DNA of 64,000 nucleotides from Sphingosinicella sp. (GTDB lineage Bacteria > Pseudomonadota > Alphaproteobacteria > Sphingomonadales > Sphingomonadaceae), in the NCBI RefSeq assembly GCF_013911755.1, contig NZ_JACESP010000002.1, positions 124,001 to 188,000 of the forward strand, given 5' to 3'. Below, one piece after another: positions 1 through 8,507 of the stretch (position 1 is its first letter; each line of letters starts with the position of its first letter). A program made the translations under genes and the position numbers. The notes below the pieces were generated by a model. That model saw only the letters and a list, made by a program, of their open reading frames with translations. It was not told the DNA's origin and searched no databases.

Positions 1-215
1 GCGAGGATGCGCGGCACGGCATCGAGCCCGTCGGCATCGGGCAGCACGACGTCGGTAATCACCGCGTCCCCCACCCCCGCTTCGATCAGTTGCCAGAGGC
101 CTGCAACCGTGTCCGTGGTGCGGACCTCATGGCCCGCGCGCACGAGCACCTGCCGCACGACCGTGCGGATCGCGGCGTCGTCGTCGGCGACGATGATCGT
201 TCCCGTGCGGCTCAC
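1..215 (-). CDS. ntrC: Nitrogen regulation response regulator NtrC (N-terminal part, cut by the window edge)
   Basis: Reading the minus strand from a GTG at 215 gives a response-regulator receiver domain: a beta-strand ending in an acidic cluster (VADDD, residues 9-13) and the phospho-acceptor Asp55 in ITDVVLPDADG. The rest, expected to be the AAA+ sigma-54 activator and DNA-binding domains, lies outside the window. The GTG start overlaps the ntrB stop as GTGA, so the two are translationally coupled. In the family, NtrC is phosphorylated by NtrB under nitrogen limitation and activates nitrogen-assimilation promoters. The identification rests on the receiver fold plus the dusB-ntrB-ntrC gene order, which is standard in alphaproteobacteria. 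The frame has no stop before the window edge. Confidence 0.88.
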   Translation of the reverse strand, partial: MSRTGTIIVADDDAAIRTVVRQVLVRAGHEVRTTDTVAGLWQLIEAGVGDAVITDVVLPDADGLDAVPRIL

Positions 216-1303
216 TGGCTGCCCGCCGTCGGCAGCAGCACGCGGAAGATCGTGCGCGGCGGGTTGTTGTGCCGGTCGTACTCGATGAGCCCGCCGTGGT
301 CGCCCACAAGCTTCGCAACGAGCGCGAGGCCGAGCCCCGTACCGCCGGGCTTCGACGAGACGAACGGATCGAACAGGTGCTCGGCGACGTCCGCCGGCGC
401 GCCGGGGCCGTCGTCGATCACGCAGACCTCGATGGGCACCGACATGCGCCGCTTGGAGCCCTTCACCGCGACCTTCAGGCCGTGCCGGTAGGCGCTGCGC
501 AGACGTATCTTGCCTTTGTTCCCCGTCGCTTCGCTCGCATTCTTCACGAGGTTCACGAAAATCTGGATCAGTGCATCGCGGTCCCCGTCCACGTCCGGCA
601 ACGAGGGGTCGTATTCCTCTTCGAACTCCACGTCGCGCGCGAAGCCGTGCTCTGCGAGGCGGCGCACATGGCCAAGGATCAGGTGGATATTTTCCGGCTG
701 CCGCTTCAGCGGCCGCGTGTCGGTGAACTCTTCCATCGAATCGATCAACGTGCTGATGCGATCGACCTCGGTGCAGATAAGATCGGTAAGTTCCGGGTCA
801 CCGTCCTGCGCCAGAAGCTGCGCAGCGCCGCGAATCCCCGAAAGCGGGTTCTTGATCTCGTGCGCCAGCATCGCCGCGACACCCACGGCGGTTTTCGCCG
901 CGCCCACCTGTTCGCGCTGACGGTTCACCATCGTCGCGGCCGCCCGGCGCTGAAACACCAGCGTCGACCAGCCGGGCGAATCCGGCACGGGTGAAACCAG
1001 CAGGTCGGCCGTGATGCGCCGCCCGCCGATGAATGCGATCTCAAGGTCGTAGGCCGCGAACTCACCGCCGGTGACGACAGCTTCGAACAGCACGGCGCGC
1101 ACGGCGCTGTCCTCGGGGAAGATCGCGCCCCAGCCGCGGTCGACGAGCGCCGGCTCGCTGAGGTTGAACATGTCCTCGGCTGCCGTGTTCATCCGTGCGG
1201 GCGCGCCGTTTGCGTCGATGAGGACAATCGGGATCGGCAGGCTTGCGAGCAGGTCGTCGGCCGATGGCGGCGGAACCAGCGGAACCGCGGGCACAGTGGC
1301 CAT
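212..1303 (-). CDS. ntrB: Nitrogen regulation sensor histidine kinase NtrB
   Basis: This is a 363-residue cytoplasmic two-component kinase without membrane segments. An N-terminal PAS-like sensor region (about residues 15-115) is followed by the dimerisation/phospho-acceptor box MLAHEIKNPLSGIRG with His148, and by a HATPase domain with the G boxes VIDDGPGAP and GGTGLGLALV. Family role: autophosphorylate and transfer to NtrC, under control of PII protein. An ATG 33 bases further upstream is in frame but would overlap the dusB stop; the ATG at 1303, one base from that stop, fits operon spacing better. It ends in a GTGA overlap with ntrC. Identification is strong from motifs and context. Confidence 0.92.
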   Translation of the reverse strand: MATVPAVPLVPPPSADDLLASLPIPIVLIDANGAPARMNTAAEDMFNLSEPALVDRGWGAIFPEDSAVRAVLFEAVVTGGEFAAYDLEIAFIGGRRITADLLVSPVPDSPGWSTLVFQRRAAATMVNRQREQVGAAKTAVGVAAMLAHEIKNPLSGIRGAAQLLAQDGDPELTDLICTEVDRISTLIDSMEEFTDTRPLKRQPENIHLILGHVRRLAEHGFARDVEFEEEYDPSLPDVDGDRDALIQIFVNLVKNASEATGNKGKIRLRSAYRHGLKVAVKGSKRRMSVPIEVCVIDDGPGAPADVAEHLFDPFVSSKPGGTGLGLALVAKLVGDHGGLIEYDRHNNPPRTIFRVLLPTAGSQ

Positions 1304-1304
1304 G

Positions 1305-2306
1305 TCAGGCGGCCGCCCGGGCAAGCCAGGGCGCATAGAACTCGCGGAGCATGGCCTTGACCCGCACGGGATCGCCGACCTGATTGACGCTGTTTCGGAA
1401 TTCGGCGGAGCCGTGCATCCCCTTGGTGTACCAGCCGATATGCTTGCGCGCGAGGTTGACGCCGGTGTCGGTGCCGTAAAGCTCCAGCATCATCTCGTAC
1501 TGCTCGATGATCAGGTGATACTGCTCCTCGATCGTCGGCGCCTTGAAGCGGTGGTCGCAGAGATCGGCCATCACCTCGCCGAGCAGCCACGGCCGGCCAT
1601 AAGCCCCCCGCCCCACCATCACCGCGTCCGCGCCGGACTGTTCGAGCGCGGTGCGCGCGTCCTCCACCGAGCAGATGTCGCCGTTCACCACCACGGGGAG
1701 CAAAACTGCGTTCTTCACATTGCGGACGAATGCCCAGTCGGCGCTTCCCGAATACATCTGGTTGCGCGTGCGGCCGTGCACCGTGATCATCTTCACGCCG
1801 AGGTCTTCGGCGATGCGTGCAAGCTCGGGCGCATTGAGGCTGCCATGGTCCCAGCCCATGCGCATTTTCAGCGTCACCGGCAGGTCTACGGCCTTCACCG
1901 TCGCCTCGATGAGCGAGGCGGCAAGCTTCAGGTCGCGCATCAGCGAGGAGCCGGCGTGGCCGTTCACGATCTTCTTCACCGGGCAGCCCATGTTGATGTC
2001 GATGATTGCCGCGCCGCGATCGGCGTTCAGCTTCGCCGCTTCCGCCATGATGCCGGGTTCGCAGCCCGCAAGCTGCATCGAGATCGGCTCTTCGGAAGGA
2101 TCCCATGCCGCCTTCTGCAGCGACTGGCGCGTTTCGCGCACCATCGCCTGGCTCGCGATCATCTCGGTCACGGTGAGTCCCGCGCCGAAACGCTTCACGA
2201 CCTTGCGGAACGGCAGGTCGGTAACGCCGGTCATCGGCGCCAGGATCACCGGCTGTTCGATGCGCACGGGTCCGATCGAGATTGGCTTCAGCTTCGGCAC
2301 GGTCAT
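1305..2306 (-). CDS. dusB: tRNA-dihydrouridine synthase DusB (NifR3)
   Basis: This 333-residue FMN-dependent enzyme reduces specific uridines in the tRNA D-loop. Visible hallmarks are the N-terminal strand APMTGVTD (residues 23-30) of the TIM barrel, the NMGCPVKKI motif with catalytic Cys108, and the flavin-binding [12 protein letters not shown] segment. An ATG 93 bases upstream is in frame, but the conserved protein starts at MTVPKL (2306), so that start was chosen. It is the first gene of the nifR3-ntrB-ntrC operon and lies divergent to ispDF across an 80-base gap. The link between dusB and nitrogen regulation is one of gene order; nothing here shows a functional tie. Confidence 0.93.
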   Translation of the reverse strand: MTVPKLKPISIGPVRIEQPVILAPMTGVTDLPFRKVVKRFGAGLTVTEMIASQAMVRETRQSLQKAAWDPSEEPISMQLAGCEPGIMAEAAKLNADRGAAIIDINMGCPVKKIVNGHAGSSLMRDLKLAASLIEATVKAVDLPVTLKMRMGWDHGSLNAPELARIAEDLGVKMITVHGRTRNQMYSGSADWAFVRNVKNAVLLPVVVNGDICSVEDARTALEQSGADAVMVGRGAYGRPWLLGEVMADLCDHRFKAPTIEEQYHLIIEQYEMMLELYGTDTGVNLARKHIGWYTKGMHGSAEFRNSVNQVGDPVRVKAMLREFYAPWLARAAA

Positions 2307-2386
2307 TGGCTGCCCAAAAATAAGGCACGGCGCATAGCCCAAGCAGGGCTGTTCGGCAAGCACAGCCTGCGCTAAAGCCGCCGCCC

Positions 2387-3550
2387 ATGAGTGAACCAAG
2401 ACGGGTCGCCGCCATCGTCGTTGCCGCAGGGAGAGGCTCCCGTGCGGGCGAAGGCGCGCCGAAACAATACAGGGTGCTCGCTGGCCAGCCGGTGCTCCGC
2501 CGTTCGCTTGCTGCGCTCGCGGGCCATCCCCGCGTTAGCCATGTGGTGGCGGTTATCCACCCCGAAGATACCGCCGCCTTTTCCGAAGCCGCGCAGGGAC
2601 TCGGCGCCTTGCCGGTCCGCGGCGGCGAGACACGGCAGGACTCGGTGCGCCGCGGTCTCGAAGCGCTCGCGGATTTTGCGCCCGACCTCGTCTTGATCCA
2701 CGACGCCGCCCGCCCGCTGCTCATGCATGACGTCATCGACCGGCTACTAGACGCGCTCGCGGAAAACGACGGCGCCGTCCCCGCCCTGCCCGTCGTGGAC
2801 AGTCTGCGCACCGGCGAAACCCATGCCGACGGCGAGGTCGACCGCAGCCGCCTGAAGCGCGTCCAGACCCCGCAGGCATTTCGGTACGCCGCCATCCGCG
2901 CGGCACATGCCACGGCCGCCCCCGATGCGACCGATGACGTCGCAGTTGCGCTCGCTGCGGGGCTGAGCGTCGCGTTCGTGGAGGGTGATGAACGTTTGGC
3001 CAAGCTCACTTACCCAACGGATTTCGCCCGCGCGGAAGCATTGCTTGGCGCTGGCCTCGTCACCCGCGTCGGCCAAGGCTTCGACGTGCACCGCTTCGGC
3101 CCCGGCGACCACGTCTGGCTTTGCGGCGTGAAGCTACCCCACGATCACGGCCTCATCGGTCACAGCGACGCCGACGTCGGCCTCCACGCCCTCACCGACG
3201 CGCTGCTTGGCGCTGCGGCGATGGGGGACATCGGCGACCATTTCCCGCCGAGCGATCCCAAGTGGCGCGGCGCGCCGTCGGACCAGTTTCTGGTCCACGC
3301 CCGCGACCTCATCCTCGCGCGCGGCGGCATCATCGATCACGTGGACGTCACGCTGATCTGCGAAACGCCGAAAGTCGCGCCGCATCGTGATGCCATGCGA
3401 CGGCGGGTCGCCGCGCTGTTGCGGCTCTCGGTCGAGGGGGTTAGCATCAAGGCCACAACGACGGAAAAGCTTGGCTTCACGGGACGCAAGGAAGGCATTG
3501 CGGCCCAGGCCACGGCTTCGATTCGACTCAGCACGGTGGAGATGAAGTGA
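2387..3550 (+). CDS. ispDF: Bifunctional IspD/IspF (MEP cytidylyltransferase / MECDP synthase)
   Basis: The 387-residue protein fuses two non-consecutive enzymes of the non-mevalonate isoprenoid pathway. Residues 1 to about 230 are the IspD cytidylyltransferase, with the nucleotide-binding loop [15 protein letters not shown] (13-27) and DAARPL. Residues from about 231 on are IspF, with the zinc-binding DVH in [11 protein letters not shown] and the [17 protein letters not shown] motif. The fusion is common in alphaproteobacteria. Translation starts at ATG 2387. The gene is the first of a + strand run whose next members start in GTGA overlaps, so it appears to lead a three-gene operon with a secreted unknown protein and pncC. 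Confidence 0.95.
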   Translation: MSEPRRVAAIVVAAGRGSRAGEGAPKQYRVLAGQPVLRRSLAALAGHPRVSHVVAVIHPEDTAAFSEAAQGLGALPVRGGETRQDSVRRGLEALADFAPDLVLIHDAARPLLMHDVIDRLLDALAENDGAVPALPVVDSLRTGETHADGEVDRSRLKRVQTPQAFRYAAIRAAHATAAPDATDDVAVALAAGLSVAFVEGDERLAKLTYPTDFARAEALLGAGLVTRVGQGFDVHRFGPGDHVWLCGVKLPHDHGLIGHSDADVGLHALTDALLGAAAMGDIGDHFPPSDPKWRGAPSDQFLVHARDLILARGGIIDHVDVTLICETPKVAPHRDAMRRRVAALLRLSVEGVSIKATTTEKLGFTGRKEGIAAQATASIRLSTVEMK

Positions 3551-4074
3551 AACGTCCGGTCCTGATTCTGGCCTTGGCGAGCCTTGCGGTTTCCAGTGCT
3601 CATGCTGAAACGGGCAAGGATTGCATGAACGAAAAGCAGGCCCTCGCCTTTTCCGATTTCCTGCTCGCCACGGTCGCGCCGATCGTGGCGGAGCAATGCG
3701 GCACCGGGCACGCCGCCGTTTCGCCGGCGATCCTTGCGGCGCAGCCGCAGCTCCGCACACGTTTCAAAGCGCGCGGTGATGCTGCCTGGCCGGTGGTGCT
3801 GGATCATTTTCTGGGTCAGCAGGAAGACAAGGCCGTCGCCGACGCGATGCGCAAGCAGAGCGACGCCATGCGTCCCCTCGTCGCGAGCGTGACGGCGAGC
3901 GCGATCATCAAGGACATGTCGGCAAGCGACTGCGCCATGGCTAATGACCTCGTAGACGCCCTGCTGCCTTTGCAGGACGCGCAGATCGCGCGCCTGATCA
4001 CAGCCTTCATGCGTATCGGTGCCGGCAAGACCCCGTCCGGCCCGCAACTTTGCCCGTTGGGAGCAAAAGAGTGA
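3547..4074 (+). CDS. Secreted protein of unknown function, four cysteines
   Basis: The 175-residue product begins (GTG start overlapping the ispDF stop as GTGA) with a classical cleavable signal peptide: a short basic start, a hydrophobic stretch [10 protein letters not shown] and a likely cut after AHA (about residue 20). The mature part is mostly alpha-helical by composition and has four cysteines (in KDCMNE, AEQCGTG, ASDCAMA and QLCPLG), enough for two periplasmic disulfides. I recognise no domain. Its stop overlaps the start of pncC in the same GTGA fashion, so it is sandwiched and coupled between an isoprenoid gene and a nucleotide-repair gene. Nothing in the context reveals its role. 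Confidence 0.8.
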   Translation: MKRPVLILALASLAVSSAHAETGKDCMNEKQALAFSDFLLATVAPIVAEQCGTGHAAVSPAILAAQPQLRTRFKARGDAAWPVVLDHFLGQQEDKAVADAMRKQSDAMRPLVASVTASAIIKDMSASDCAMANDLVDALLPLQDAQIARLITAFMRIGAGKTPSGPQLCPLGAKE

Positions 4075-4589
4075 CATTGTTTGACGAAGACATCCTCGCG
4101 CTGGCACGCCGCGTGGTGGAACTGAACGCGGCGGCCGGACGCAAGGTCGTGCTTGCCGAGTCCTGCACCGGCGGCCTCGTCTGCGGTGCGATCACCGAGA
4201 TTCCCGGCTCCTCGGCCGTTCTGGAGCGCGGCTTCGTCACCTATTCGAACGAGTCGAAAACAGCGCAGCTCGACGTGCATGGCGACGTGCTCGAAACCTT
4301 CGGCGCGGTTTCGATCGCGACGGCCTGGGCGATGGCGCAAGGCGCGCTCGCGCACAGCGAGGCGGATGTCGCCGTGGCGATCACCGGCATCGCCGGGCCG
4401 GATGGCGGATCAGAATCAAAGCCCGTCGGCACCGTCGTCTTCGCCCGCGCGATCCGCGATGCGGACCCGGAAGACGTGGTTGCGGACATGAGGCAGTTCG
4501 GCGACCTCGGCCGCACGGGCATCCGGCTTCAGGCCGTGCGCTGCGCGCTCGAACTGTTGCTCACCGAAGAAGCGCCTGTAGCCGCATAG
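4071..4589 (+). CDS. pncC: Nicotinamide-nucleotide amidohydrolase PncC (CinA C-terminal domain)
   Basis: The 172-residue protein is a stand-alone CinA C-terminal domain, which deamidates NMN to NaMN in pyridine-nucleotide recycling. Family motifs seen are LAESCTGGLVCGAI near the N-terminus, the FVTYSNESKT strand and the ITGIAGPDGGS loop followed by KPVGTVVFA. I chose the GTG at 4071 (GTGA overlap with the upstream stop) because a GGGAG lies 7 bases before it; a TTG at 4050 is also in frame. The last 61 bases overlap the 3' end of the convergent Coq10-like gene, a long tail-to-tail overlap. Confidence 0.88.
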   Translation: MTLFDEDILALARRVVELNAAAGRKVVLAESCTGGLVCGAITEIPGSSAVLERGFVTYSNESKTAQLDVHGDVLETFGAVSIATAWAMAQGALAHSEADVAVAITGIAGPDGGSESKPVGTVVFARAIRDADPEDVVADMRQFGDLGRTGIRLQAVRCALELLLTEEAPVAA

Positions 4590-5008
4590 ACCTTGGCGGC
4601 GCGCGTTTCGAACGCCGTCACCATCTTGCGGAAGGCTTCGTGGAAGTACGCGCCCGCCAGCGTGTTCAGTATCGACTGCCGGAACGCGAAATCGACGTGG
4701 AAATCGACCTCCGTCCCTGCCCCGACGGGTTTGAAGCGCCAGTCGTTGTAAAGGAATTTCAGCGGGCCGGAGATGTAGTCGATGTGGATATGGTGCGGCC
4801 TGTCCAGCACCACGCGGCTGGTGAAGGTCTCCCGAAACACCTTGAAGCCGACCACCATGTCGGCGACCATGTCCGTATCGCTGCGCGACTTCACCCGCGT
4901 CGCGATCACCCACGGCAGGAACTCGCCGTAGCGGCCGACATCGGCGACGAGATCAAAGAGCTGCTCCGGTGTGTACGGAAGAACCCGGACCTCGCGATGT
5001 TCAGGCAT
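4529..5008 (-). CDS. Coq10/RatA-type SRPBCC (START-like) protein
   Basis: The 159-residue protein matches the alphaproteobacterial Coq10/RatA group: it opens with a strand and the motif [22 protein letters not shown] and continues with FTSRVVLD and [12 protein letters not shown], typical of this helix-grip fold. Eukaryotic Coq10 binds ubiquinone and assists respiration; bacterial relatives are often labelled ubiquinone-binding or RatA toxin, and the label alone does not establish toxicity. Its start overlaps the lipA stop by 8 bases, so it is the second gene of a lipA operon, an arrangement repeatedly seen in alphaproteobacteria. The Ser-rich C-terminal tail overlaps pncC. Confidence 0.82.
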   Translation of the reverse strand: MPEHREVRVLPYTPEQLFDLVADVGRYGEFLPWVIATRVKSRSDTDMVADMVVGFKVFRETFTSRVVLDRPHHIHIDYISGPLKFLYNDWRFKPVGAGTEVDFHVDFAFRQSILNTLAGAYFHEAFRKMVTAFETRAAKVYAATGASSVSNSSSAQRTA

Positions 5009-5930
5009 CGGCGCGTTGATGCTTCGCGAGGCGCGCGGCCTTCAGCTTCGCGAAATCGTCGCCGGCGTGATACGACGAGCGTGTCAGCGGTGAGGCGGCG
5101 ACCAGCGCGAAGCCCTTGGCACGGCCCAGCGAGGCATAAGACTTGAACGTATCCGGCGTCACGAAATCGATCACCTTGGCGTGGCGCGGCGTTGGCTGCA
5201 GGTACTGGCCGATGGTGAGGAAATCGATGTCGGCGGAGCGCATGTCGTCCATCACCTGATGGATCTCCAGCCGCTCCTCCCCAAGCCCGACCATCAGGCC
5301 CGACTTGGTGAAAATCGTCGGGTCGAGCGTCTTCACCCGTTCGAGCAGGCGCAGCGAATGGTAGTAGCGCGCGCCCGGGCGAATCGTCGGATAGAGCCTC
5401 GGCACGGTTTCAAGGTTGTGGTTGTAGACATCGGGCCGGGCATCGACGATGCGCTTCACTGCCTCGTCCGCCTTGTTGCGGAAGTCCGGCGTCAGGATCT
5501 CGATCGTGGTGTTCGGCGCGCGTCGGCGCAGCGCTTCGATCACGCGCACGAACTGCGTGGCGCCGCCGTCCGCAAGGTCGTCGCGGTCCACGCTGGTGAT
5601 GACGATGTGTTCAAGGCCAAGTTCGGCGGCTGCAGTCGCGACGTGCTCCGGCTCCAGCGGATCGACCGGGTTCGGCATTCCCGTCTTCACGTTGCAGAAG
5701 GCGCAGGCGCGCGTGCACGTGTCGCCAAGGATCATCACGGTCGCGTGCTTCTGCGTCCAGCACTCGCCGATATTGGGGCACGCCGCCTCTTCGCACACGG
5801 TGTTGAGGCCGAGATTCCGCATCAGCTTGCGCGTCTGCGCGAAACCGACGCTCGTCGGTGCCTTCACGCGCAGCCAGTCCGGCTTGCGGGTGCGGATCGG
5901 GGAAACGGGTGCGGGATCAGCGTCTGCCAT
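5001..5930 (-). CDS. lipA: Lipoyl synthase LipA
   Basis: The 309-residue radical-SAM enzyme inserts two sulfurs into octanoyl groups on lipoyl domains, here serving among others the two lipoyl-bearing PDH subunits encoded a few kilobases away. Two iron-sulfur signatures are present: the auxiliary cluster motif [12 protein letters not shown] (C-x4-C-x5-C) and the radical-SAM motif CTRACAFC (C-x3-C-x2-C). The C-terminal serine that ligates the auxiliary cluster is visible in PLTRSSYHA. Start ATG at 5930. It overlaps the following Coq10-like gene by 8 bases. Confidence 0.96.
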   Translation of the reverse strand: MADADPAPVSPIRTRKPDWLRVKAPTSVGFAQTRKLMRNLGLNTVCEEAACPNIGECWTQKHATVMILGDTCTRACAFCNVKTGMPNPVDPLEPEHVATAAAELGLEHIVITSVDRDDLADGGATQFVRVIEALRRRAPNTTIEILTPDFRNKADEAVKRIVDARPDVYNHNLETVPRLYPTIRPGARYYHSLRLLERVKTLDPTIFTKSGLMVGLGEERLEIHQVMDDMRSADIDFLTIGQYLQPTPRHAKVIDFVTPDTFKSYASLGRAKGFALVAASPLTRSSYHAGDDFAKLKAARLAKHQRADA

Positions 5931-6012
5931 GCGCGCCTAGATAGCGACGGCAGCGACATAATCCAACTGCGAGTTCTTGCATGAGAGCCATGATCGGGTT
6001 AGCCGCTTGCTC

Positions 6013-6654
6013 ATGTCAGGCTTCGATGAATTGATCGACGGCTACCGCCGGTTTCGCGGCGGCGCCTATCTCGCCCAAAAGGCCCGCTACGATTCGCTGA
6101 GGTCGAGCCAGAGCCCCAGAACGATGATTATCTCGTGCTCCGACAGCCGTGTCGATCCCGGGATGATCTTCGACGTGGGCCCCGGCGAGATCTTCACCGT
6201 GCGTAACATCGCGAATCTCGTGCCGCCGTTCGAGATCGGCGGCGGCCGTCACGGCGTTTCCGCCGCGCTGGAGTTCGCGGTGACTCAGCTTGAGGTGGAG
6301 AACGTCGTGGTGATGGGCCACGGCGGCTGCGGCGGCGTGCAGGCCGCGCTCACCAGCAAATTCAAGGGTGCGCCGGCCGGCGCGGGAGGCTTCATCGCCC
6401 ACTGGATCGATCTTCTCGACGAGGCGCGCGACCGCATCCTGCACGACCACGGCGGCCGCATGGACCGCGATGTGGAACATGCGCTGGAGCTGGAAGCCGT
6501 GAAGGTCTCGCTCAAGAACCTCCGCACCTTCCCCTGCATCCCGGAACGCGAGGCCGCAGGTAAGTTGAAGCTGATCGGCGCCTATTTCGCGATCCGCGAC
6601 GGCGTGCTGCATGTCCTGGATGAGGCTGCCGGCACGTTCGCACCGGCAGTCTAA
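6013..6654 (+). CDS. Beta-class carbonic anhydrase
   Basis: The 213-residue cytosolic enzyme interconverts CO2 and bicarbonate. Zinc and catalytic residues are visible: Cys42 and Asp44 in SCSDSRVD, and His103 and Cys106 in MGHGGCGG. I chose ATG 6013 (MSGFDELIDGYRRF), which matches the usual beginning of the family; a TTG at 5977 would add 12 residues and lacks support. Bicarbonate is a substrate for carbamoyl phosphate synthetase (carAB, 20-24 kb). A second, gamma-type carbonic anhydrase-like protein is encoded at 17.9 kb. The gene converges on lpdA with a 9-base gap and no visible terminator. Confidence 0.93.
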   Translation: MSGFDELIDGYRRFRGGAYLAQKARYDSLRSSQSPRTMIISCSDSRVDPGMIFDVGPGEIFTVRNIANLVPPFEIGGGRHGVSAALEFAVTQLEVENVVVMGHGGCGGVQAALTSKFKGAPAGAGGFIAHWIDLLDEARDRILHDHGGRMDRDVEHALELEAVKVSLKNLRTFPCIPEREAAGKLKLIGAYFAIRDGVLHVLDEAAGTFAPAV

Positions 6655-6663
6655 ATCTTTTAA

Positions 6664-8064
6664 TCAGATGTGCAGCGGGCGGCCATAGGCGGCGAGCACG
6701 CTTTCGTGCATCATTTCCGACAGCGTCGGGTGCGGGAAGGTCGTGCCCATCAGCTCGACCTCGGTCGTCTCCAGCTCACGCGCGACGACATAGCCCTGGA
6801 TCAGCTCGGTGACTTCTGCGCCGACCATATGCGCGCCGAGAAGTTCGCCGGTCGCCTCGTCGAACACGGTCTTCACGAAGCCCTCGGTCTCGCCGAGCGC
6901 GATCGCCTTGCCGTTGCCGATGGCGGGGAACTTGCCGACCTTGACCTTGTAGCCCGCCTCCTTCGCCTTCGCTTCGGTAAGGCCCACGGAGGCCACCTGC
7001 GGGCGTGAGTAGGTGCAGCCGGGGATGTTGGCGGTGCTCATCGCGTGAACGTCCTTCGCGCCCGCCATCTTCTCGACGCAGATCACCGCCTCGTGCATCG
7101 CCTTGTGCGCGAGCCAAGGCCCGCTGGTGACGTCACCAATCGCCCAGAGGCCCTCCACATTGGTGCGGCCGTATCCGTCCGTTTCGATGTGCTTGTTGGC
7201 AAGCTGCTTCACGCCGAGCTTTTCCAGCCCGATGTCCTCGACGTTCGGCACGATGCCGACCGCGACGATGACATGGCTGAACTCCTGCGTTTCAACCTTC
7301 CCGTCCGCGAACTTGATCTCGGCCTTCACGCCCTTCGCGGTCGCCTCAAGCTTCTGCACGCCGGTCTTGGTGTGGATCGCCATGCCCTGCTTGGCGAGCG
7401 CCTTTTCCATGAAGGCGCTCACCTCGGCGTCCTCCACCGGGAGGATACGCTCCAGCATTTCGACGACCGTCACCTTGGCGCCGAGGTCCGAATAGAAGCT
7501 CGCGAACTCGATGCCGATCGCGCCCGATCCGATCACGAGCAGCTTTTCCGGCACCGCTTCGGGCACCAGCGCATGGCGATACGTCCAGATGCGCTTGCCG
7601 TCGGCCTTCGCGAACGGAAGCTCGCGGGCACGGGCGCCGGTCGCGACGATGATGTTCTTCGCCGACAGTTCCGTGCTCTTGCCGTCCTTGGAAACGGAGA
7701 GCTTGCCCTTCCCCGTCAGCGTGCCGACGCCTTCGTGGACGTCGATCTTGTGCTTCTTCATCAGCCCCTTGACGCCGCCGTTCAGCTGATCCGCGACCTT
7801 GCGGCTGCGCGCCACGACCGCCTTGATGTCGAACGACGGCTTCTCGGCGCTGAGCCCGTAGGCCGAAGCGTGCGTCAGATAGTGGAAGATCTCCGACGAG
7901 CGCAGCAGCGCCTTCGTCGGGATGCACCCCCAGTTGAGGCAGATGCCGCCAAGCCGCTCGCGCTCCACGATCGCCGTCTTCATTCCAAGCTGCGCCGCCC
8001 GGATGGCGGCGACATAGCCCCCCGGGCCGGAGCCGAGGACGATGAGATCGTAAGTGTCAGCCAT
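6664..8064 (-). CDS. lpdA: Dihydrolipoyl dehydrogenase (E3 of pyruvate dehydrogenase)
   Basis: The 466-residue FAD flavoprotein reoxidises dihydrolipoyl groups and passes electrons to NAD+. It shows the FAD dinucleotide motif LGSGPGGY (10-17), the redox disulfide GGICLNWGCIP with Cys42 and Cys47, a second NAD-binding GSGAIGIEFA, and the C-terminal His-Glu dyad in FPHPTLSEMMHE. The conserved start MADTYDL (8064) was chosen over an in-frame ATG at 8160 that lies inside the AT-rich upstream gene. The start overlaps the end of that small membrane-protein gene by 8 bases, so lpdA translation may depend on it. It is the last gene of the pdh operon. Confidence 0.96.
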   Translation of the reverse strand: MADTYDLIVLGSGPGGYVAAIRAAQLGMKTAIVERERLGGICLNWGCIPTKALLRSSEIFHYLTHASAYGLSAEKPSFDIKAVVARSRKVADQLNGGVKGLMKKHKIDVHEGVGTLTGKGKLSVSKDGKSTELSAKNIIVATGARARELPFAKADGKRIWTYRHALVPEAVPEKLLVIGSGAIGIEFASFYSDLGAKVTVVEMLERILPVEDAEVSAFMEKALAKQGMAIHTKTGVQKLEATAKGVKAEIKFADGKVETQEFSHVIVAVGIVPNVEDIGLEKLGVKQLANKHIETDGYGRTNVEGLWAIGDVTSGPWLAHKAMHEAVICVEKMAGAKDVHAMSTANIPGCTYSRPQVASVGLTEAKAKEAGYKVKVGKFPAIGNGKAIALGETEGFVKTVFDEATGELLGAHMVGAEVTELIQGYVVARELETTEVELMGTTFPHPTLSEMMHESVLAAYGRPLHI

Positions 8065-8272
8065 CGTATCTTTCCGTTCTCTTGGTCTCCATGAGAGACC
8101 ATCCAATGAAACCTGTGGTAATACCAAAAAGAGCCCCGACCCAAGGGGCAGAAAAATCATCGGGTATATAGAAAAAACTCATAATATCAAAATATTGATA
8201 TAATTTTATCATTGAAAATCCCAACAATGATCCGATTAAACATATCAATATCAAGTCATTTTTTTTTCCCAA
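8057..8272 (-). CDS. Small AT-rich membrane protein, possible 3' half of a frameshifted gene
   Basis: This 71-residue ORF has two hydrophobic segments (about residues 6-26 and 41-60) and a charged tail METKRTERYDG. Its only early start is a TTG lying within the end of the preceding small ORF, with no Shine-Dalgarno of its own. The overlap falls in a run of nine A residues on the coding strand (8259-8267). Removing one A would fuse this ORF to the upstream one into a single protein of about 149 residues with four or more membrane segments. GC content is near 40% by my count, far below the neighbours. I recognise no family. See the paired ORF at 8256-8507. Confidence 0.5.
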   Translation of the reverse strand: MGKKNDLILICLIGSLLGFSMIKLYQYFDIMSFFYIPDDFSAPWVGALFGITTGFIGWSLMETKRTERYDG

Positions 8273-8507
8273 AAAATCTGCACGATGGGTAAAACAATAT
8301 CAGAACGCCAATAAGAGTATTAGGAAAGGCGATGACCGATGCAGGGGCGGTAAGTATAAGCCCTTCGAGAAATGCGTAAAAAATACTGTCTAAATTCTCA
8401 AACCGCCCATCAATTGCCAAGTGCGCGAAAGGAAATAGAAACCCTCCCATCGCTGCACCCCCTACAACTGTAAGGGGTATTTTTTCAAATCTACTGGCTG
8501 TCTTCAA
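8256..8507 (-). CDS. Small AT-rich membrane protein coupled to pdhC, possible 5' half of a frameshifted gene
   Basis: This is an 83-codon ORF starting at TTG 8507, which overlaps the pdhC stop as TTGA. It encodes hydrophobic segments at about residues 11-32 and 43-79 and ends RFFGKKK directly after a nine-A run. The start is inferred from the overlap; the first ATG in frame (residue 20) is inside the first hydrophobic segment. No family recognised. Placement inside the pdhC-lpdA interval is unusual: other alphaproteobacterial pdh operons that I know have hypothetical genes here only occasionally. Composition suggests later acquisition. Together with the next ORF it reads naturally as one protein broken by one extra A. 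Confidence 0.5.
   Translation of the reverse strand: MKTASRFEKIPLTVVGGAAMGGFLFPFAHLAIDGRFENLDSIFYAFLEGLILTAPASVIAFPNTLIGVLILFYPSCRFFGKKK

Noticed and set aside
1189-3009. 606-codon minus-strand ORF over dusB and ispDF
   Set aside because: It runs in a wrong frame of dusB and antisense to ispDF; low-complexity Arg/Ser/Ala composition; no start signal. Both overlapped genes are certain.
4529-5008. RatA toxin of a toxin-antitoxin pair
   Set aside because: The SRPBCC protein is often labelled RatA, but no RatB partner is adjacent and the lipA linkage fits the Coq10-like lipid-binding role better.
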